A stretch of 64,000 bases of DNA from Gorillibacterium timonense (GCF_001457415.1 NZ_LN881719.1:1-64000), one strand, 5' to 3'; counted from the first letter of the stretch, positions 27,938 through 41,368 are shown. Translations and numbers: made by a program. The notes: generated by a model not told the origin, from the sequence alone.

Positions 27938-30900
27938 TTGGCAGGTCATCTTGTACAATTCGGACGACGCACTCGCAGAAGCTACGCGCGGATCAACGAA
28001 GTCTTGGAAGTCCCGAACCTGATTGAAATTCAACAGAAATCCTATCAATGGTTTCTGGATGAAGGCCTGCGGGAAATGTTCCAGGATATTTCCCCGATTC
28101 AGGACTTTACGGGCAATCTGGTGTTGGAGTTTATCGATTACAGCCTCGGTGAGCCCAAGTACACCGTGGACGATTCCAAAGAGCGCGACGTCACGTTCGC
28201 AGCTCCTCTCCGAGTCAAAGTCCGCCTGATCAATAAGGAGACCGGGGAAGTAAAGGAACAGGAAGTGTTCATGGGCGATTTCCCGCTTATGACCGACACC
28301 GGTACCTTTATTATCAACGGTGCGGAACGCGTTATCGTCAGTCAGCTCGTTCGTTCCCCCAGCGTCTATTTCAGCACGAAGACCGATAAAAATGCGAAAA
28401 AGACCTTCACGGCTACGGTAATTCCAAACCGCGGTGCCTGGCTCGAGCTGGAAACCGACGCAAAAGATATCATCTATGTGCGGATTGATCGCACGCGGAA
28501 GATTCCGGTTACGGTGCTTTTGCGGGCACTTGGCTTCGGCACGGACGCCGAAATCCTCGACCTTCTCGGAGATGACGAGTTTATCCGTAATACGCTGGAC
28601 AAGGATAATACCGACTCTACCGAAAAAGCGCTGATCGAAATCTACGAGCGCTTGCGTCCGGGCGAACCGCCTACGCTCGACAATGCCAAGAGCTTGCTCG
28701 TGGCTCGCTTTTTCGATCCAAAACGCTACGATCTGGCCAATGTCGGCCGTTACAAAATTAATAAGAAGCTCCACATCAAGAACCGCCTGTTCAATCAACG
28801 TCTGGCAGAAACGCTGGTGGATCCGGAAACCGGCGAAATCTTGGCGGAATCGGGTCAGATGCTTGACCGGCGCCTGCTCGATCAGATTCTGCCTCACCTA
28901 GAGAAGAATCTGAACGGCACGACTTTCCCGGTGGCGGGCGGTGTCTCCGAAACGGACGACATTCCGCTGCAGGTCGTCAACGTTTATTCTCCTCAAGAGG
29001 ATGGCAAGGTGATCAAGGTGATCTCCAACGCGATCATCGACAAGTCGGTGAAGCATATCACGCCGGCGGATATCATCGCGTCGATTAACTATTTCATCAA
29101 CCTGCTGCACGGCATCGGAAACATCGACGACATCGACCACTTGGGCAACCGTCGTCTTCGCTCCGTTGGTGAGCTCTTGCAGAACCAGTTCCGCATCGGG
29201 TTGTCCCGTATGGAACGTGTTGTTCGCGAGCGTATGTCGATTCAGGACGCCAATGTCATTACGCCGCAAGCGTTGATCAACATTCGTCCCGTCATCGCTT
29301 CCATCAAAGAGTTCTTCGGCAGCTCCCAGTTGTCCCAGTTCATGGACCAGACGAACCCTCTAGCCGAGCTCACGCACAAACGCCGTTTGTCCGCGCTCGG
29401 ACCGGGCGGTCTGACCCGGGAACGGGCCGGCATGGAAGTGCGTGACGTTCACCCGTCCCACTACGGCCGGATGTGCCCGATCGAAACGCCTGAAGGTCCG
29501 AACATCGGTCTGATCAACTCGTTGTCGACCTTTGCGCGTATCAACGAATACGGATTTATCGAAGCGCCTTACCGTCGTGTTGATCCGAAGACGGGAATCG
29601 TCACGGAACATATCGACTACCTGACCGCCGATGAAGAAGATAACTATGTTGTTGCTCAGGCGAACGCGGTGCTCACCGAAGAGTACGGTTTCCAGGACGA
29701 GTCGGTTATCGTCCGGTTCAAGGATGAAATCCTGACCTTGCCGCGCGAACGCGTCGATTACATGGACGTCTCTCCGAAACAGGTCGTTTCGGTCGCAACG
29801 GCGCTCATCCCCTTCTTGGAAAACGATGACTCGAACCGCGCGCTCATGGGATCCAACATGCAGCGGCAGGCCGTTCCGCTGCTCGTTCCTCGCTCGCCCT
29901 TTGTAGGTACGGGCATGGAACACAAAGCGGCGAAGGACTCCGGCGTCTGCATCGTTGCGAAGCATGATGGTGTTATTGAACGGGCGTCTGCCAATGAGAT
30001 TTGGCTCCGCCGTCAGGAAACCATCGATGGCAAGGTCGTTACCGGCAACCTGGATAAATACAAGCTGCACAAGTTCGAACGTTCCAACCAAGGAACCTGC
30101 ATTAATCAACGTCCGCTCGTCTTCCGCGGCGAAATCGTGAAAGCCGGCGATATCCTCGCCGATGGACCTTCCACCGAACAGGGCGAACTCGCGCTCGGCC
30201 GCAACGTGGTCGTCGCCTTCATGACCTGGGAAGGGTACAACTACGAGGATGCGATCCTGCTGTCCGAGAAGCTCGTCAAGGAAGATGTCTATACCTCGAT
30301 CCATATCGAGGAATATGAGTCCGAAGCCCGGGACACGAAGCTCGGACCGGAAGAAATCACCCGCGATATCCCGAACGTCGGGGAAGAAGCGCTCAAGAAT
30401 CTCGACGAGCGCGGAATCATCCGCGTCGGCGCGGAAATCGCGGCTGGCGATATCCTTGTTGGCAAAGTAACGCCGAAGGGCGTAACCGAGCTGACGGCGG
30501 AAGAGCGCCTGCTGCATGCGATCTTTGGCGAGAAGGCGCGCGAAGTGCGCGACACCTCGCTGCACGTTCCTCACGGCACCGACGGGATCGTCGTGGACGT
30601 GAAGGTCTTTACCCGCGAGAACGGCGACGAGTTGCCGCCTGGAGTCAACCAGTTGGTGCGCGTCTACATCGCGCAAAAGCGGAAGATCTCCGAAGGCGAT
30701 AAGATGGCCGGCCGCCACGGGAACAAAGGGGTCGTCGCCCGGATTCTTCCGGAAGAAGACATGCCTTTCATGCCGGACGGCACGCCGGTTCAAGTCGTGC
30801 TGAACCCTCTCGGGGTTCCGTCCCGGATGAACATCGGGCAGGTGCTTGAAGTCCATCTCGGCATGGCAGCTCGCGGCCTCGGCATTCACGTGGCTACGCC

Positions 30901-31474
30901 GGTCTTCGACGGCGCGCATGAAAATGACGTGTTCGATACGATGGTGGAAGCCGGTATGCAGCGAAACGGTAAGACCAAGCTGTACGACGGCCGCACCGGC
31001 GAGGAATTCGAGCGCGAAGTCACCGTCGGCGTCATGTACATGATCAAGCTGGCGCACATGGTCGATGACAAGATCCATGCCCGTTCGACGGGTCCGTACT
31101 CTCTCGTCACCCAGCAGCCTCTCGGCGGTAAAGCCCAGTTCGGCGGCCAGCGGTTCGGGGAAATGGAAGTATGGGCGCTGGAAGCCTACGGCGCCGCTTA
31201 TACACTGCAAGAAATTTTGACCGTGAAGTCCGACGATGTGGTCGGCCGCGTCAAAACCTATGAATCCATCGTCAAAGGCGAGAACGTACCGGAGCCGGGC
31301 GTACCGGAATCCTTCAAGGTTCTCATCAAGGAACTGCAAAGTCTTGGCATGGATGTCAAGATCCTCTCCGAGAACGAAGAGGAGATCGAAATGAAAGAGC
31401 TCGACGACGAGGACGACGTCAGCGGCGATAAGCTGAACCTCAATCTCGAAGGCGCGGAATACGGCGTCGAATAA
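27938..31474 (+). CDS. rpoB: DNA-directed RNA polymerase subunit beta
   Basis: RpoB forms one pincer of RNA polymerase and half of the active site. The 1178 residues are near the B. subtilis length. The rifampicin pocket (about 462-486) has the sensitive-type residues Asp470, His480 and Ser485. The TTG start at 27938 is supported by AGGGGTGA and by the conserved [11 protein letters not shown] start. The C-terminus ends in an acidic stretch ([11 protein letters not shown]). rpoC follows after 155 bases. Confidence 0.97.
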   Translation: MAGHLVQFGRRTRRSYARINEVLEVPNLIEIQQKSYQWFLDEGLREMFQDISPIQDFTGNLVLEFIDYSLGEPKYTVDDSKERDVTFAAPLRVKVRLINKETGEVKEQEVFMGDFPLMTDTGTFIINGAERVIVSQLVRSPSVYFSTKTDKNAKKTFTATVIPNRGAWLELETDAKDIIYVRIDRTRKIPVTVLLRALGFGTDAEILDLLGDDEFIRNTLDKDNTDSTEKALIEIYERLRPGEPPTLDNAKSLLVARFFDPKRYDLANVGRYKINKKLHIKNRLFNQRLAETLVDPETGEILAESGQMLDRRLLDQILPHLEKNLNGTTFPVAGGVSETDDIPLQVVNVYSPQEDGKVIKVISNAIIDKSVKHITPADIIASINYFINLLHGIGNIDDIDHLGNRRLRSVGELLQNQFRIGLSRMERVVRERMSIQDANVITPQALINIRPVIASIKEFFGSSQLSQFMDQTNPLAELTHKRRLSALGPGGLTRERAGMEVRDVHPSHYGRMCPIETPEGPNIGLINSLSTFARINEYGFIEAPYRRVDPKTGIVTEHIDYLTADEEDNYVVAQANAVLTEEYGFQDESVIVRFKDEILTLPRERVDYMDVSPKQVVSVATALIPFLENDDSNRALMGSNMQRQAVPLLVPRSPFVGTGMEHKAAKDSGVCIVAKHDGVIERASANEIWLRRQETIDGKVVTGNLDKYKLHKFERSNQGTCINQRPLVFRGEIVKAGDILADGPSTEQGELALGRNVVVAFMTWEGYNYEDAILLSEKLVKEDVYTSIHIEEYESEARDTKLGPEEITRDIPNVGEEALKNLDERGIIRVGAEIAAGDILVGKVTPKGVTELTAEERLLHAIFGEKAREVRDTSLHVPHGTDGIVVDVKVFTRENGDELPPGVNQLVRVYIAQKRKISEGDKMAGRHGNKGVVARILPEEDMPFMPDGTPVQVVLNPLGVPSRMNIGQVLEVHLGMAARGLGIHVATPVFDGAHENDVFDTMVEAGMQRNGKTKLYDGRTGEEFEREVTVGVMYMIKLAHMVDDKIHARSTGPYSLVTQQPLGGKAQFGGQRFGEMEVWALEAYGAAYTLQEILTVKSDDVVGRVKTYESIVKGENVPEPGVPESFKVLIKELQSLGMDVKILSENEEEIEMKELDDEDDVSGDKLNLNLEGAEYGVE

Positions 31475-31536
31475 CTCCCGGTCCCACTTAGTCACGGCTC
31501 CATCAGCCGTACCATAATTTATCGCTTTGTTGAAGC

Positions 31537-31566
31537 GCCCCGGTATTCGTAGGAGAAGCCCGGGGC
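31537..31566 (+). repeat. Hairpin in the rpoB-rpoC spacer
   Basis: GCCCCGG (31537-31543) and CCGGGGC (31560-31566) form a perfect seven-pair stem around 16 bases. There is no T-run after it, so it is more likely an RNA processing or stability element than a terminator. Confidence 0.5.
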
Positions 31567-31629
31567 CTTCGGCAAGCCACCGTGTCATTTCCGTTTCCCT
31601 AGCTTTTCAATCTTGAGGAGGGTTGCTCC

Positions 31630-34600
31630 TTGATCGACGTTAACAATTTTGAATACATGAAAATCGGCCTCGCCTCACCGGAGAAGATTCGCTCCTGGTC
31701 CCGCGGCGAAGTCAAAAAGCCTGAAACGATCAACTACCGGACGCTGAAGCCGGAAAAAGAAGGTCTCTTCTGCGAAAAGATCTTCGGACCGACGAAGGAC
31801 TGGGAGTGCCATTGCGGCAAGTACAAGAGAGTGCGCTACAAAGGCGTTGTCTGCGACCGCTGCGGAGTTGAAGTTACCCGCCAGAAGGTTCGTCGCGAAC
31901 GCATGGGCCACATCGAGCTCGCTGCTCCGGTATCCCATATCTGGTACTTCAAAGGCATTCCGAGCCGCATGGGTCTTGCTCTTGATATGTCCCCGCGTTC
32001 TCTGGAAGAAGTCATCTACTTTGCATCCTATGTCGTAACCGATCCGGGAGACACGCCTCTTGAGAAGAAGCAGCTCCTGTCCGAGAAGGAATACCGCAGC
32101 TACCGTGAGAAATACGGGTATGCCTTCCAAGCTGGCATGGGTGCGGAAGCCGTTAAAAAGCTTCTGCAGGACATCGATCTCGATCGCGAGCTGGAAATGC
32201 TCAAAGAAGAGCTTCGCACGGCACAAGGCCAACGCCGCAACCGGGCGATCAAACGCCTTGAGGTCATCGAAGCGTTCCGCAACTCCAAGAACAAGCCGGA
32301 CTGGATGGTCCTCGATGTGCTTCCGGTCATTCCTCCGGAGCTTCGTCCGATGGTTCAGCTGGATGGCGGCCGTTTCGCTACGTCTGACTTGAACGATCTT
32401 TATCGTCGTGTAATCAATCGGAACAACCGTCTGAAACGTCTGCTTGATCTGGGCGCTCCGGACATCATTGTGCAGAATGAAAAGCGGATGCTTCAAGAAG
32501 CCGTTGACGCTTTGATCGACAACGGCCGCCGCGGCCGCCCGGTTACGGGTCCCGGCAACCGTCCGCTCAAATCCCTGTCCCATATGCTGAAGGGGAAACA
32601 AGGCCGTTTCCGGCAAAACCTGCTCGGCAAACGGGTTGACTATTCCGGCCGTTCCGTTATCGTTGTCGGCCCGAACCTGAAGATGTACCAATGCGGTCTT
32701 CCGAAGGAAATGGCACTCGAGCTGTTCAAGCCGTTCGTCATGAAAGAGCTCGTCAACAAGGGACTCGCTCACAACATCAAGAGCGCGAAGCGTAAGGTTG
32801 AGCGCAGCAGCGGTGAAGTTTGGGACGTTCTCGAAGAAGTCATCAAGGAGCATCCGGTTCTCCTGAACCGTGCCCCCACGCTGCACAGACTGGGGATTCA
32901 AGCGTTCGAGCCGATTCTGGTCGAAGGCAAAGCCATAAAGCTTCATCCGCTCGTTTGTACGGCGTATAACGCTGACTTCGACGGTGACCAAATGGCTGTC
33001 CACGTTCCGCTTTCGGCAGAAGCTCAAGCGGAAGCCCGCCTGCTCATGCTTGCTTCGGGCAACATTCTGAACCCGAAGGACGGCAAACCGGTCGTTACGC
33101 CTTCGCAGGATATGGTTCTTGGCAGCTTCTACCTGACCTTGTCCGACAAGGAAGCGAAGGGTACGGGTGCGGTTATCGGCTCGATTCATGAAGCCGTCTC
33201 CCTGTACCAACGCGGCATTGCTTCCTTGCACGCTGTAGTAGCAGTTCCTGCTCGCATTCTGCACAAGACGAGCTTTACGCCCGAGCAGCAAAATGCCATG
33301 GTGATCACCACGATCGGGAAGATTATCTTTAATGAAATCTACCCGGACGATTTCCCATACATCAACGAAGCGACCAAGGAAAACCTCTTGAACGGCATCT
33401 CCGACAAGCACTTTGTGTTTGAGAAGGGCGCCGACATTCAAGAGCGCATTGCAAACGCTCCGGAAACGAAGGGCGTCGGCAAGGAGTACCTCGGTTCGAT
33501 CATCGCCGAATGCTTCCGCCGCTACAAGACGACGGAAACCTCGGTCATTCTCGACCGTATCAAGCAAAATGGCTTTACCTATTCGACCAAAGCCGGTATT
33601 TCCATCGCCGTCTCTGACGTAACGATTCCGCAGGATAAAGCGCGCATCATCAAGGAATCCGACGAGAAGGTCCGCACGGTTACGAACCAATATCGCCGCG
33701 GGCTCATCACCGATGAAGAACGCTATACCCGCGTCATCGCCATCTGGAGTCGGACGAAGGACGAACTGACCGATATCCTGATGAAGTCGCTCGACAAGTT
33801 CAATTCGATCAACATGATGGTCGAATCGAAAGCGCGGGGTAACAAATCTCAGATCACCCAGCTCGGCGGGATGCGCGGCCTGATGGCTACGCCGACCGGA
33901 CGGATTTACGAGCTGCCGATCATCTCGAACTTCCGCGAAGGCCTGACGGTCCTCGAGTACTTCATCTCGACGCACGGCGCCCGGAAGGGTCTTGCCGATA
34001 CCGCGCTCCGTACCGCTGACTCAGGCTACCTGACCCGCCGTCTCGTCGACGTCGCGCAGGATGTCATCGTACGCGAAGATGACTGCGGAACCGACAAGGG
34101 CTTCTCCGTCAGCCGCATACAGGACGGCAAGGAAATCATTGAGGAGCTGTACGACCGGATTGAAGGGCGCTATGCTTTCGAAACCGTCAAGCACCCGCAG
34201 ACGGGCGAAATCATTGTCCGCCGCAACGAGTTGATCGAGCCCTCTATCGCGGATGAGATTATCAATGCCGGCATCGAAAAGGTGCAGATTCGTTCCGTTC
34301 TCAGCTGCCGCGCTCGTCATGGCGTCTGCAAGAAGTGCTATGGACGCAATCTGGCGACCGGCGATCATGTGGAGATCGGAGAAGCGGTCGGCATCATCGC
34401 CGCCCAATCCATCGGAGAGCCGGGAACCCAGCTCACGATGCGTACGTTCCATACCGGAGGCGTTGCCGGAGACGATATCACGCAAGGTCTTCCCCGGATT
34501 CAGGAGCTCTTTGAAGCTCGGAATCCGAAGGGCCAAGCGATCATCTCCGAAGTCGACGGCGTCGTGAAGGACATTCGCGAAGCGAAAGATCGCCGTGAGA

Positions 34601-35283
34601 TCGAAATTCAGGGCGAAGCCGAGTCCAAGGTATATTCGGTTACCTACGGATCCCGGATCCGCGTCTACAAAGACCAGCAGGTTGAAGCGGGAGATGAGCT
34701 CACCGAAGGCTCCATCGACCCGAAAGACATGCTCCGCATCAAGGGAATTCGCGGCGTGCAGAACTACATTCTTCAGGAAGTCCAGCGCGTATACCGGAAC
34801 CAAGGTGTAGAAATTAATGACAAGCACGTCGAGGTCATGATCCGGCAAATGCTGCGTAAGATTCGCGTTATCGACGCGGGTCACACAACGCTTCTGCCCG
34901 GTTCCTTCGTCGACATGCATGAATATGAAGCGGCCAACCTGGAAGCTCTGCTTGGTGGTGATGAGCCCGCTGTAGCCAAACCGGTTCTGCTCGGGATCAC
35001 GAAGGCATCGCTTGAAACGGATTCCTTCCTCTCCGCAGCATCCTTCCAGGAGACGACCCGGGTTCTCACGGACGCAGCGATCAAGGGCAAAGTGGACAAA
35101 TTGCTTGGCCTCAAGGAAAATGTCATCATCGGCAAGCTGATTCCGGCTGGAACCGGGATGGCACGCTACCGCAATATCCGTTTAAGCGATGCCAACGGAG
35201 CGCTCGGCGAACCGGAAGCTGCGGAACAGGCCTTAGGCTCGGGCGAGACGGCCGAGCAAGCCGACGCTGTAGAAGTTCAGTAA
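31630..35283 (+). CDS. rpoC: DNA-directed RNA polymerase subunit beta'
   Basis: RpoC carries the catalytic magnesium site. The 1217 residues show the N-terminal zinc site ([20 protein letters not shown]), the invariant [12 protein letters not shown] at 447-458, and the second zinc cluster with [14 protein letters not shown]. The TTG start at 31630 follows TTGAGGAGGGTT. The protein is slightly longer than in B. subtilis because of an acidic, Ala/Glu-rich tail. Confidence 0.97.
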   Translation: MIDVNNFEYMKIGLASPEKIRSWSRGEVKKPETINYRTLKPEKEGLFCEKIFGPTKDWECHCGKYKRVRYKGVVCDRCGVEVTRQKVRRERMGHIELAAPVSHIWYFKGIPSRMGLALDMSPRSLEEVIYFASYVVTDPGDTPLEKKQLLSEKEYRSYREKYGYAFQAGMGAEAVKKLLQDIDLDRELEMLKEELRTAQGQRRNRAIKRLEVIEAFRNSKNKPDWMVLDVLPVIPPELRPMVQLDGGRFATSDLNDLYRRVINRNNRLKRLLDLGAPDIIVQNEKRMLQEAVDALIDNGRRGRPVTGPGNRPLKSLSHMLKGKQGRFRQNLLGKRVDYSGRSVIVVGPNLKMYQCGLPKEMALELFKPFVMKELVNKGLAHNIKSAKRKVERSSGEVWDVLEEVIKEHPVLLNRAPTLHRLGIQAFEPILVEGKAIKLHPLVCTAYNADFDGDQMAVHVPLSAEAQAEARLLMLASGNILNPKDGKPVVTPSQDMVLGSFYLTLSDKEAKGTGAVIGSIHEAVSLYQRGIASLHAVVAVPARILHKTSFTPEQQNAMVITTIGKIIFNEIYPDDFPYINEATKENLLNGISDKHFVFEKGADIQERIANAPETKGVGKEYLGSIIAECFRRYKTTETSVILDRIKQNGFTYSTKAGISIAVSDVTIPQDKARIIKESDEKVRTVTNQYRRGLITDEERYTRVIAIWSRTKDELTDILMKSLDKFNSINMMVESKARGNKSQITQLGGMRGLMATPTGRIYELPIISNFREGLTVLEYFISTHGARKGLADTALRTADSGYLTRRLVDVAQDVIVREDDCGTDKGFSVSRIQDGKEIIEELYDRIEGRYAFETVKHPQTGEIIVRRNELIEPSIADEIINAGIEKVQIRSVLSCRARHGVCKKCYGRNLATGDHVEIGEAVGIIAAQSIGEPGTQLTMRTFHTGGVAGDDITQGLPRIQELFEARNPKGQAIISEVDGVVKDIREAKDRREIEIQGEAESKVYSVTYGSRIRVYKDQQVEAGDELTEGSIDPKDMLRIKGIRGVQNYILQEVQRVYRNQGVEINDKHVEVMIRQMLRKIRVIDAGHTTLLPGSFVDMHEYEAANLEALLGGDEPAVAKPVLLGITKASLETDSFLSAASFQETTRVLTDAAIKGKVDKLLGLKENVIIGKLIPAGTGMARYRNIRLSDANGALGEPEAAEQALGSGETAEQADAVEVQ

Positions 35284-35322
35284 GTAGATATAAGCTATCC
35301 CCCTGGGGATAACCCTTAAGCC

Positions 35323-35374
35323 GTGTCAAGAATCGTTCACTTTCTCCACAGAAAGCACGAACTTTTCTTGACAC
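35323..35374 (+). repeat. Long imperfect inverted repeat overlapping a -35 box
   Basis: GTGTCAAGAA (35323-35332) and TTCTTGACAC (35365-35374) are perfect ten-base arms. Inside them GTTC/GAAC and CTTTC/GAAAG continue the pairing, so most of the 52 bases can fold into one stem. The right arm contains the TTGACA -35 box of the downstream promoter. No T-run follows. Confidence 0.7.
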
Positions 35375-35397
35375 GCGATAGGGGGAAATGCTATTAT
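35368..35397 (+). promoter_or_regulatory. Promoter of the rplGB-rpsL-rpsG-fusA-tuf group
   Basis: TTGACA (35368-35373) and TATTAT (35392-35397) are separated by 18 bases. The -35 box lies inside the right arm of the inverted repeat at 35323-35374. Confidence 0.8.
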
Positions 35398-35451
35398 GTC
35401 GTAGTGTGCCAAAATCGATTGTTTCCCTGTGCTTTGGAGGATATGATTTTT

Positions 35452-35703
35452 ATGTCTTATGATAAAGTAAAACAGGCTAGTAAGCTCCGTATTGGCACAA
35501 AGCAGGCGACAAGAATGATCGAGCTTGGAGAAGCGACTGAGGTCTTCGTTGCCAAAGATGCGGATCCGCGTCTCACCGCAAAAGTTGTGAGCCTCTGCAA
35601 GAATTGCGGAGTGAAAGTCACTTACGTCGATTCCATGAAGCAGCTTGGCAAAGCATGCGGAATTGAAGTGGGAGCCGCTGTGGCGGCAGTTGCAGCTGAA
35701 TGA
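35452..35703 (+). CDS. rplGB: Ribosomal L7Ae-family protein (YbxF type)
   Basis: The 83-residue protein belongs to the L7Ae/L30e/S12e family, which binds RNA kink-turns. It lies directly before rpsL, as ybxF does in B. subtilis. [34 protein letters not shown] is the conserved half, cited here only for its position (about 46-79). ATG 35452 gives the family start MSYDKVKQ. An ATG at 35443 sits only two bases behind the GGAGG and is less likely. The symbol follows common usage. Confidence 0.88.
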   Translation: MSYDKVKQASKLRIGTKQATRMIELGEATEVFVAKDADPRLTAKVVSLCKNCGVKVTYVDSMKQLGKACGIEVGAAVAAVAAE

Positions 35704-35828
35704 AGGACCTACTCGTTTTTGTTGCTGGATTCCGGCGGCAAAAACGTTTCCTTTGTCCAATTGCGACTCACCTGGATCTGTGGGCTTGCAATACAAGGTT
35801 TTTAGAATGACTGGAAGGGGGTGCTGAA

Positions 35829-36251
35829 ATGCCGACAATCAATCAATTGGTTCGTAAAGGCCGCAAAGCAAAGGTGGTTAAATCCAAATCGCCTGCTCTG
35901 CAAATTGGCTTTAACGCGCTGAAAAGGGAAGAAACCGACCTGAGCGCACCGCAAAAACGTGGAGTTTGCACTCGTGTCGGTACGATGACGCCGAAAAAAC
36001 CAAACTCTGCTCTCCGTAAATATGCCCGTGTACGTCTGTCCAACCGGATCGAAGTAACGGCTTATATTCCTGGGATCGGACACAACCTGCAAGAACACAG
36101 TGTCGTGCTGGTTCGTGGTGGTCGTGTTAAGGACTTGCCTGGTGTACGTTATCACATTGTTCGTGGCGCGCTTGACACCGCTGGCGTCAACAACCGCAAA
36201 CAATCCCGTTCCAAATACGGAGCGAAACGTCCCAAAGCTGCCAAGAAATAA
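35829..36251 (+). CDS. rpsL: 30S ribosomal protein S12
   Basis: S12 sits at the decoding centre. The 140-residue product has [11 protein letters not shown] and [12 protein letters not shown], the two loops where streptomycin-resistance substitutions occur; both lysines are wild type. ATG 35829 follows AAGGGGGTGCTG. It is followed by rpsG, fusA and tuf in the usual str-operon order. Confidence 0.97.
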   Translation: MPTINQLVRKGRKAKVVKSKSPALQIGFNALKREETDLSAPQKRGVCTRVGTMTPKKPNSALRKYARVRLSNRIEVTAYIPGIGHNLQEHSVVLVRGGRVKDLPGVRYHIVRGALDTAGVNNRKQSRSKYGAKRPKAAKK

Positions 36252-36301
36252 TGGCGCAACAACCGTTAAGATGAACGATTCCGTAAGAAAGGGGGATAAC
36301 T

Positions 36302-36772
36302 ATGCCGCGCAAAGGTCCTGTAACACGCAGAGACGTGCTGCCTGATCCCATATACAACAGCAAATTAGTCACCCGTTTGATCAACCGCATCATGATCGAC
36401 GGTAAGCGGGGAACCGCCCAGAAGATCCTGTACAATGCGTTCACGACGATTCAAGAGCGCACGGGTAAGGATCCGATGGAAGTGTTTGAAGCTGCTATCA
36501 AGAACATCATGCCCGTACTGGAAGTAAGAGCTCGCCGCGTTGGTGGTTCCAACTACCAAGTACCGGTTGAAGTTCGTCCGGAACGCCGCACCACCCTCGG
36601 TCTCCGTTGGTTGGTGAACTATTCTCGCCTCCGTGGCGAGAAGACGATGGAAGAGCGCCTGGCCGCCGAGATCATCGACGCCAGCAACAACACCGGCGCA
36701 TCCGTCAAGAAACGCGAAGATACACACAAGATGGCGGAAGCCAACAAAGCGTTCGCCCACTACCGCTGGTAA
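36302..36772 (+). CDS. rpsG: 30S ribosomal protein S7
   Basis: S7 nucleates assembly of the 30S head and often autoregulates its operon. The 156 residues equal the B. subtilis length. The start [12 protein letters not shown] and the [17 protein letters not shown] helix are typical. ATG 36302 follows AAAGGGGGATAA. Confidence 0.97.
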   Translation: MPRKGPVTRRDVLPDPIYNSKLVTRLINRIMIDGKRGTAQKILYNAFTTIQERTGKDPMEVFEAAIKNIMPVLEVRARRVGGSNYQVPVEVRPERRTTLGLRWLVNYSRLRGEKTMEERLAAEIIDASNNTGASVKKREDTHKMAEANKAFAHYRW

Positions 36773-36813
36773 ACCCTCCGGTATAACCGGGTTAAACGAA
36801 AGGAGAATACCCC

Positions 36814-38889
36814 ATGGCAAGAGAGTTCTCCTTGAAAGATACGCGTAACATCGGGATCATGGCTCACATTGATGCCGGGAAAACCACCACTACGGAACGG
36901 ATCTTGTTCTACACCGGCCGTACCCACAAGATCGGGGAAGTGCACGAAGGTGCTGCCACGATGGACTGGATGGAGCAGGAACAAGAGCGCGGTATTACGA
37001 TTACGTCTGCCGCGACCACTGCTCAGTGGAAAGGACACCGCATCAATATCATCGATACCCCGGGACACGTTGACTTCACCGTTGAAGTTGAACGCTCCCT
37101 GCGCGTTCTGGATGGAGCAGTGGGTGTGTTCAGCGCCAAAGAAGGCGTTGAACCGCAATCCGAAACGGTATGGCGTCAAGCTGACCGTTATGGAGTACCC
37201 CGCATCGCTTACGTCAACAAGATGGACATCATCGGAGCTGACTTCCTCGGAGCCGTGCAGCAAATGCGCGAAAAGCTCGGAGCGAACGCTGTTCCGATTC
37301 AACTCCCGATTGGAGCCGAGAACGACTTTGTCGGTATCGTCGATCTGATCGAAATGAAAGCCCTTGTCTACAAAGACGACCTCGGAAAACAAGCTGACGA
37401 AGTGGAAATTCCGGCCGAACTGAAAGACAAGGCTGCTGAGCTGCGTCTTGAACTCGTCGAGAAAGTCGCCGAGCTGGACGAAGAACTCACGATGAAGTAC
37501 TTGGAAGGCGAAGAAATCTCCATTCCGGAGATCAAAGCCGCTCTCCGTAAGGGTGTCTGCGAAGTGAAGATCTTCCCGGTTATCGCGGGATCTTCCTATC
37601 GCAACAAAGGCGTACAGCCGATGCTGGATGCTGTTGTCGACTTCCTGCCTGCTCCGATCGACGTTCCGGATATCAAGGGACATCTGGAAGACGGCAACGA
37701 AGTTACGCGTCGTTCGGCCGATAACGAGCCTTTTTCCGCTCTTGCCTTCAAAATCGCAACGGATCCCTACGTTGGCCGCTTGACCTTCTTCCGCGTGTAT
37801 TCGGGTGTTTTGAGCTCCGGCTCTTATGTCCTGAACGCCACGAAGAACAAGCGCGAACGCGTGGGTCGTATTCTTCAGATGCATGCCAACAGCCGTCAAG
37901 AAATCCAGGAAGTGTATTCCGGTGATATCGCGGCTGCTGTCGGTCTGAAAGATACGACTACGGGAGATACCCTGTGCGACGAGAAGCACCCGGTAATTCT
38001 TGAATCCATGAACTTCCCGGATCCGGTTATCTCCATCGCAGTTGAACCGAAGACCAAAGCTGACCAGGACAAGATGGGTATCGCCCTCTCCAAACTGGCG
38101 GAAGAAGATCCGACGTTCCGTTACTACACCGATGAAGAAACTAACCAGACGATCATTCAAGGGATGGGCGAGCTCCATCTGGAAATTATCGTTGACCGGA
38201 TGCTTCGTGAATTCAAAGTCGAAACCAACGTGGGTAAACCGCAAGTTGCCTACCGCGAAACGTTCCGCTCCGCCGCCAAGGTGGAAGGCAAGTTCGTTCG
38301 CCAATCCGGCGGTCGCGGTCAATACGGTCACGTATGGATCGAATTCGCACCGCGCGAAGCTGGCGAAGGCTTCTTGTTTGAGAATAAAATCGTCGGTGGC
38401 GTAGTTCCGCGCGAATACATTGCTCCGGTTCAAGCCGGTATCGAAGAATCGATGAAGAACGGTGTTCTCGCCGGCTTCCCGCTCGTCGATATCAAAGCAA
38501 CGATCTTCGACGGATCTTACCATGACGTCGACTCCAATGAAATGGCGTTTAAAATCGCCGGCTCGATGGCCCTCAAGGCTGCCAAGGACAAATGTAACCC
38601 CGTCCTGCTCGAGCCGATCATGAAGGTCGAAGTGACGGTCCCGGAAGAGTACATGGGCGACGTAATGGGCGACTTGAACTCCCGTCGCGGACGCATCGAA
38701 GGGATGGACGCTCGTCACGGAGCGCAAATCATCCGTGCGAAGGTGCCGCTGTCCGAAATGTTCGGATACTCCACCACCCTGCGTTCTCGGACGCAAGGTC
38801 GCGGTGTTTACTCGATGGAGATCTCCCACTACGAAGAAGTGCCGAAGTCCATTTCCGAAGAAATCGTGGCTAAGCACAAAGGTGCATAA
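36814..38889 (+). CDS. fusA: Translation elongation factor G
   Basis: EF-G drives ribosomal translocation by GTP hydrolysis. The 691-residue protein has the P-loop AHIDAGKT at 17-24, switch [11 protein letters not shown] and NKMD, followed by domains II to V. Length matches the family (about 692). ATG 36814 follows GAAAGGAGAATA. The gene lies 41 bases after rpsG and 37 before tuf. Confidence 0.98.
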   Translation: MAREFSLKDTRNIGIMAHIDAGKTTTTERILFYTGRTHKIGEVHEGAATMDWMEQEQERGITITSAATTAQWKGHRINIIDTPGHVDFTVEVERSLRVLDGAVGVFSAKEGVEPQSETVWRQADRYGVPRIAYVNKMDIIGADFLGAVQQMREKLGANAVPIQLPIGAENDFVGIVDLIEMKALVYKDDLGKQADEVEIPAELKDKAAELRLELVEKVAELDEELTMKYLEGEEISIPEIKAALRKGVCEVKIFPVIAGSSYRNKGVQPMLDAVVDFLPAPIDVPDIKGHLEDGNEVTRRSADNEPFSALAFKIATDPYVGRLTFFRVYSGVLSSGSYVLNATKNKRERVGRILQMHANSRQEIQEVYSGDIAAAVGLKDTTTGDTLCDEKHPVILESMNFPDPVISIAVEPKTKADQDKMGIALSKLAEEDPTFRYYTDEETNQTIIQGMGELHLEIIVDRMLREFKVETNVGKPQVAYRETFRSAAKVEGKFVRQSGGRGQYGHVWIEFAPREAGEGFLFENKIVGGVVPREYIAPVQAGIEESMKNGVLAGFPLVDIKATIFDGSYHDVDSNEMAFKIAGSMALKAAKDKCNPVLLEPIMKVEVTVPEEYMGDVMGDLNSRRGRIEGMDARHGAQIIRAKVPLSEMFGYSTTLRSRTQGRGVYSMEISHYEEVPKSISEEIVAKHKGA

Positions 38890-38926
38890 CCATTATAATC
38901 AGTTAAATTAAGGAGGAATCGTTTCA

Positions 38927-40117
38927 ATGGCTAAAGCTAAATACGAACGCAATAAGCCGCATATGAACATCGGTACCATCGGTCACGTCGACCATGGTAA
39001 AACGACTCTGACGGCAGCGATCACCACTGTTCTTTCCAAGAAATACGGCGGCGCAGCCGTAGCTTTCGATCAAATCGACAAAGCTCCGGAAGAACGCGAA
39101 CGCGGTATCACGATCTCCACGGCTCACGTTGAGTATGAAACGGCTGCTCGCCACTACGCTCACGTTGACTGCCCAGGACACGCCGACTATGTTAAGAACA
39201 TGATCACCGGTGCTGCTCAAATGGACGGAGCTATCCTGGTAGTATCCGCTGCTGACGGCCCGATGCCGCAAACGCGCGAACACATCCTTCTGTCCCGTCA
39301 AGTAGGTGTTTCCTACATCGTCGTATTCATGAACAAATGCGACATGGTAGAAGACGCAGAACTGCTTGAACTGGTTGAAATGGAAATTCGCGATCTGCTT
39401 AGCGAATACGACTTCCCGGGCGACGACACGCCGATCATCCAAGGTTCTGCTCGTGAAGCTCTGCAAAACCCGGACGGTCCTTGGGCTGAGAAGATCGTTG
39501 AACTGTTCAACAAGATCGAAGAATACATTCCGCTTCCGGAACGTCAAACCGACAAGCCTTTCCTTATGCCGGTCGAAGACGTGTTCACGATCACCGGTCG
39601 TGGTACGGTTGCTACGGGCCGTGTAGAACGCGGAACGGTTAAAGTCGGCGACGAAGTTGAAATCGTCGGTATCGCTGAAGAAACCCGCAAGACCGTCGTT
39701 ACCGGCGTTGAAATGTTCCGCAAACTGCTTGACTCCGCTCAAGCTGGCGACAACATCGGCGCACTGCTTCGCGGCGTTGACCGTAAGGACATCGAACGCG
39801 GCCAAGTTTTGGCTAAGACGGGTTCCGTTAAGCCGCACACGAACTTCACCGCTTCCGTATACGTCCTGACCAAAGAAGAAGGCGGCCGTCACAAACCGTT
39901 CTTCACGGGCTACCGTCCGCAGTTCTTCTTCCGGACGACCGACGTAACGGGCGTTATTCACCTTCCGGAAGGAACCGAAATGGTTATGCCTGGCGATAAC
40001 ATCACCGTTACCGTCGAGCTGATCGCACCGGTTGCTATCGAAGAAGGAACGAAGTTCACGATCCGCGAAGGCGGCCGTACGGTTGGCGCCGGTTCCGTAG
40101 TATCGATTACGAAGTAA
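38927..40117 (+). CDS. tuf: Translation elongation factor Tu
   Basis: EF-Tu delivers aminoacyl-tRNA to the ribosome. The 396-residue length equals B. subtilis TufA. The P-loop GHVDHGKT is at 19-26, with DCPGHADYV and NKCD downstream and complete domains II and III. ATG 38927 follows AAGGAGGAATCG. A strong terminator closes the str operon. Confidence 0.98.
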   Translation: MAKAKYERNKPHMNIGTIGHVDHGKTTLTAAITTVLSKKYGGAAVAFDQIDKAPEERERGITISTAHVEYETAARHYAHVDCPGHADYVKNMITGAAQMDGAILVVSAADGPMPQTREHILLSRQVGVSYIVVFMNKCDMVEDAELLELVEMEIRDLLSEYDFPGDDTPIIQGSAREALQNPDGPWAEKIVELFNKIEEYIPLPERQTDKPFLMPVEDVFTITGRGTVATGRVERGTVKVGDEVEIVGIAEETRKTVVTGVEMFRKLLDSAQAGDNIGALLRGVDRKDIERGQVLAKTGSVKPHTNFTASVYVLTKEEGGRHKPFFTGYRPQFFFRTTDVTGVIHLPEGTEMVMPGDNITVTVELIAPVAIEEGTKFTIREGGRTVGAGSVVSITK

Positions 40118-40137
40118 GTTTTCACTAATCGAATAAG

Positions 40138-40169
40138 AGAGCTCCTGTCGTTAGACGGGAGCTCTTTTT
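40138..40169 (+). terminator. Terminator behind tuf
   Basis: AGAGCTCC and GGGAGCTCT arms enclose an eleven-base loop and are followed by TTTT. Confidence 0.92.
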
Positions 40170-40199
40170 AAATCGGGAATAAAAAGCTTTAAATTATTC

Positions 40200-40229
40200 T
40201 TGCTTTTCATCTAGGCGTTGTTATATAAT
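40200..40229 (+). promoter_or_regulatory. Promoter of the S10 operon
   Basis: TTGCTT (40200-40205) and TATAAT (40224-40229) are separated by 18 bases. The leader to rpsJ is about 130 bases and contains a GGCCCCTTTGCC/GGCAGGGGTA-like pairing near 40282-40308. Confidence 0.75.
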
Positions 40230-40248
40230 AGTGAGCGTTGGTCTGTGA

Positions 40249-40677
<429 letters not shown>

Positions 40678-40723
40678 ATAGTAGAAACAAATTATCCACA
40701 TGTGAATGAAACGAGGTGTCAAC

Positions 40724-41347
40724 ATGACAAAAGGTATCTTAGGTAAAAAACTGGGCATGACTCAAGTTTTTGCTGCCGATGGTACGGTTATTCCGGTAAC
40801 CGTCATCCTGGCCGGTCCCTGCGTAGTCCTCCAAAAGAAAGACGTGGAGAACGATGGCTACGAAGCGATCCAGCTCGGCTTTGACGATAAGAAGAAAAAT
40901 GCCATCAAACCTGAGCTGGGCCATGCGAAAAAAGCAGGCGCAGCCCCTAAGCGCTACATTAAAGAATTCCGCGGGGTAACATTGTCTGATTATGAAGTTG
41001 GCCAGGAACTTAAGGCTGACGTGTTCTCCGAAGGCGAATTCGTTGATGTCACAGGCACTTCTAAGGGTAAAGGGTTCCAAGGTAACATCAAGCGTTGGGG
41101 ACAACATACTGGACCGATGGCTCACGGCTCCCGTTATCACCGTGGACCGGGTTCGATGGGTTCCATCCAAGCGAACCGTGTACCGAAGGGCAAACACCTT
41201 CCGGGTCACATGGGCGTAGAAACCGTAACCCTGCAGAACCTGCAAGTGGTGAAGGTGGATACGGAGCGCAACGTTCTGCTCGTGAAGGGTTCCATTCCAG
41301 GCCCTAAAAATAGCTACGTTTCTGTCAAATCGACAGTCAAAAAGTAA
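40724..41347 (+). CDS. rplC: 50S ribosomal protein L3
   Basis: L3 nucleates 50S assembly and reaches the peptidyl-transferase centre. The 207-residue product has the central extension [17 protein letters not shown]-type loop ending in GSMG. ATG 40724 follows ACGAGGTG; the earlier in-frame ATG at 40706 lacks a binding site. Second gene of the S10 operon. Confidence 0.96.
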   Translation: MTKGILGKKLGMTQVFAADGTVIPVTVILAGPCVVLQKKDVENDGYEAIQLGFDDKKKNAIKPELGHAKKAGAAPKRYIKEFRGVTLSDYEVGQELKADVFSEGEFVDVTGTSKGKGFQGNIKRWGQHTGPMAHGSRYHRGPGSMGSIQANRVPKGKHLPGHMGVETVTLQNLQVVKVDTERNVLLVKGSIPGPKNSYVSVKSTVKK

Positions 41348-41368
41348 GAAACGGAAAGGAGGATCACC

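Noticed and set aside
29360-31588. Very long minus-strand open frame opposite rpoB; similar ones lie opposite rpoC (31675-33975) and fusA (36760-38877)
   Set aside because: They mirror strongly biased plus-strand codon use, have no ribosome binding sites and lie opposite well-identified essential genes.
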